A DNA stretch of 14,902 bases from JAKAIY01 sp036258195 (lineage in GTDB: Bacteria; Chloroflexota; Ktedonobacteria; Ktedonobacterales; JADMIN01): NCBI GenBank assembly GCA_036258195.1, contig DATAED010000332.1, positions 1 to 14,902 of the forward strand, written 5' to 3'. Both the position numbers and the translations under genes were made by a program. The notes beneath the pieces are model-generated. The model was not told the origin of the DNA. It saw nothing but the letters and a program-made list of their open reading frames with translations, and made no database searches. Shown here in pieces: positions 13,719 to 14,902 of the stretch. Each line of letters starts with the position of its first letter. The first letter of the stretch is position 1.

Positions 13719-14902
13719 ATGCTCGATCAGGATGCGGATCTCGATCTGCTGTATCAGTCAGAGTTCGCCGATCCCGATTGGTATAAGACCAATATTCCCT
13801 GCCAGGTGGGCTGCCCGGCCCGCACCGATGTCTCGAACTACATCGGGTTGATCTCGCAGGGGCGCTTCGATGAAGCCTACGTGCTCAACCGCCGCTCGAA
13901 CGTCGTGCCGGGCGTGCTGGGCCGCACCTGCGCACGTCCGTGCGAGCCGGTGTGCCGCCGCAACAAGGTCGATGGCAAGCCCGTCTCGATCTGCTGGCTC
14001 AAGCGCGCCTCGCACGACCACCGCGAGTATCGCCACCTGCCCGAGCGTCCCAAGGTGACGAAGCAAGAGAAGATTGCCGTCATCGGCGCGGGCTCGGCGG
14101 GCGTGGCCTGTGCTCGCGAGATGGCCGAGATGGGATATCCGGTGACGGTCTACGACATGTATCCGGCCCCCGGCGGCATGATGGTCGGCGGCATCCCCGT
14201 GTGGCGCCTGCCGCGCGAGGTGACGCAGGAAGAGGTCGATGAGTATCTGGACGCGCTGGGCGTCGAGGTCAAGCTCAACACCTTCGTCGGCAAGGATGTG
14301 CAGCTCACCGACCTGCTTAGCGAGTATAGCGCTGTCTACATCGGCGCTGGCACGATGCTCTCGAATCCCCTGACCGGCCCCGACAACAAAGTCGTCCCTG
14401 GCTCCGACTTCCACGGCGTGATCGCTGGCCTGCCGTTCCTGGAGAAGGTCAACTTCGGCGAGCCGGTCTACGTCGGCAAGAAGGTGGTAGTGCTGGGCGC
14501 GGGCTTCACCGCGATGGACTGCTGCCGCTCGTCCATCCGCTTCGGCGCCGAGAAGGTCTACGTCCTCTATCGCCGCTCCAAAGAGGAGATGCCCTCCGAC
14601 GAGTACGAGGTGGATGAGGCGACACTGGAGCATGTCGAGTTCCAGTATCTCTGCTCGCCAGTCGAGATTCTCAGCAATGATGGCAAGCATGTCAGCGGCG
14701 TGAAGATGATCCGCAACCGCCTGGGCGACCCAGACGCGGGCGGCCGCCGCCGCCCGGTGCCAGTGAAAGGCTCCGAGTACATCGTCGAGTGCGACCAGAT
14801 CATCTCGGCTTTCGGGCAGTACGCCGACGTGTCGTGGATTCCGGCTAAGGAGCTGGGGCTGGAGGTCAACCGCTGGGGCATCCCGCTGGTGGACCGCGAC
14901 AC
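13719..14902 (+). CDS. GltD-like FAD/NAD(P)H-dependent oxidoreductase (partial, C-terminus outside window)
   Basis: The first 394 codons of a protein related to glutamate synthase small subunit (GltD) and the N-terminal part of dihydropyrimidine dehydrogenase. A cysteine-rich Fe-S domain comes first: IPCQVGCPARTDVSNYIGLI (26-45, C28 and C32), GRTCARPCEPVCRR (68-81, C71, C75, C79) and VSICWLKR (89-96, C93). Then an FAD-binding dinucleotide fold with IAVIGAGSAGVACA (119-132) and PGGMMVGGIP (151-160), and an NAD(P)H-binding fold with VVVLGAGFTAMDCCRS (256-271) and VYVLYRRSKEEMP (280-292). It probably passes electrons from NAD(P)H through FAD to Fe-S clusters of a partner. True GltD works with the large GltB subunit, which is not on the left side; whether it lies to the right is unknown. 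The ATG at 13719 has AAAGGG nine bases upstream. Confidence 0.93.
   Translation, partial: MLDQDADLDLLYQSEFADPDWYKTNIPCQVGCPARTDVSNYIGLISQGRFDEAYVLNRRSNVVPGVLGRTCARPCEPVCRRNKVDGKPVSICWLKRASHDHREYRHLPERPKVTKQEKIAVIGAGSAGVACAREMAEMGYPVTVYDMYPAPGGMMVGGIPVWRLPREVTQEEVDEYLDALGVEVKLNTFVGKDVQLTDLLSEYSAVYIGAGTMLSNPLTGPDNKVVPGSDFHGVIAGLPFLEKVNFGEPVYVGKKVVVLGAGFTAMDCCRSSIRFGAEKVYVLYRRSKEEMPSDEYEVDEATLEHVEFQYLCSPVEILSNDGKHVSGVKMIRNRLGDPDAGGRRRPVPVKGSEYIVECDQIISAFGQYADVSWIPAKELGLEVNRWGIPLVDRD

Noticed and set aside
13758..14690. 310-codon minus-strand open frame opposite the GltD-like gene
   Set aside because: The plus strand encodes Fe-S, FAD and NAD(P)H motifs in order; the antisense frame is rich in His/Asp/Ala and shows no family.
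1..14902. A search by eye for CRISPR arrays, tRNA or rRNA genes, insertion sequences and toxin-antitoxin or defence gene pairs
   Set aside because: No regularly spaced repeats, tRNA T-loop signatures with matching stems, transposase motifs or typical defence domains were seen; the window reads as ordinary core and accessory chromosome rather than a mobile island.

Overview
This window is a GC-rich bacterial chromosome segment. It is gene-dense and made mostly of ordinary housekeeping and envelope genes. The best guess for the organism is a Chloroflexota member (Ktedonobacteria or a relative). That guess is inference. It rests on a multi-TM protein at 11944-13269 whose ending (RLFDLDVLLNRTLVYG, then FQPMRRRIQTFIDLRFYRRKYDAA) is of a kind I associate with that phylum, on a biotin ligase without a DNA-binding domain, and on the overall mix of families. 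I see no transposase, integrase, CRISPR array, tRNA, rRNA or phage gene.

Layout. Positions 1-8710 hold eight genes, all on the minus strand. In transcription order from the right they are: a glycogen-debranching-type glycosidase (8710-6542), ribosomal protein bL31 (6338-6120), an MGDG-synthase-type lipid glycosyltransferase with a very basic tail (5974-4472), a dual-specificity-type phosphatase (4345-3677), a PQQ-like beta-propeller lipoprotein (3606-2080), biotin protein ligase (1981-1208), a small two-TM protein (1055-615) and the start of an ABC exporter ATPase (473 to the edge). Gaps between them are 70-203 bp and often contain hairpins, so they look like mostly separate units rather than one tight operon. 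A divergent intergenic region (8711-8982) with two short palindromes and a 13-bp tandem duplication leads to a plus-strand block: an unrecognised four-TM protein (8983-9831), a cytoplasmic glycerophosphodiester phosphodiesterase (9932-10822) and a membrane-anchored alpha/beta hydrolase (10949-11926). The hydrolase converges, 17 bp apart, on the minus-strand sensor-like membrane protein (13269-11944). A 449-bp non-coding gap with a plausible promoter precedes a GltD-like FAD/NAD(P)H oxidoreductase (from 13719), which runs off the right edge.

How the genes may relate. A loose membrane-lipid theme is visible: a diacylglycerol glycosyltransferase, a neighbouring phosphatase that could act on a lipid phosphate, a GDPD and a membrane-anchored hydrolase. 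The spacing does not prove co-regulation. No gene set here clearly forms a new multi-gene system. The observations most worth a second look are the arginine-rich tail of the glycosyltransferase, the unrecognised four-TM protein, the reduced N-terminal cysteine set in the GltD-like protein, the kinase-less sensor module, and several structured intergenic elements: a nested hairpin ahead of the ABC gene, a strong G-quadruplex motif at 3648-3670, and a two-hairpin bL31 leader.
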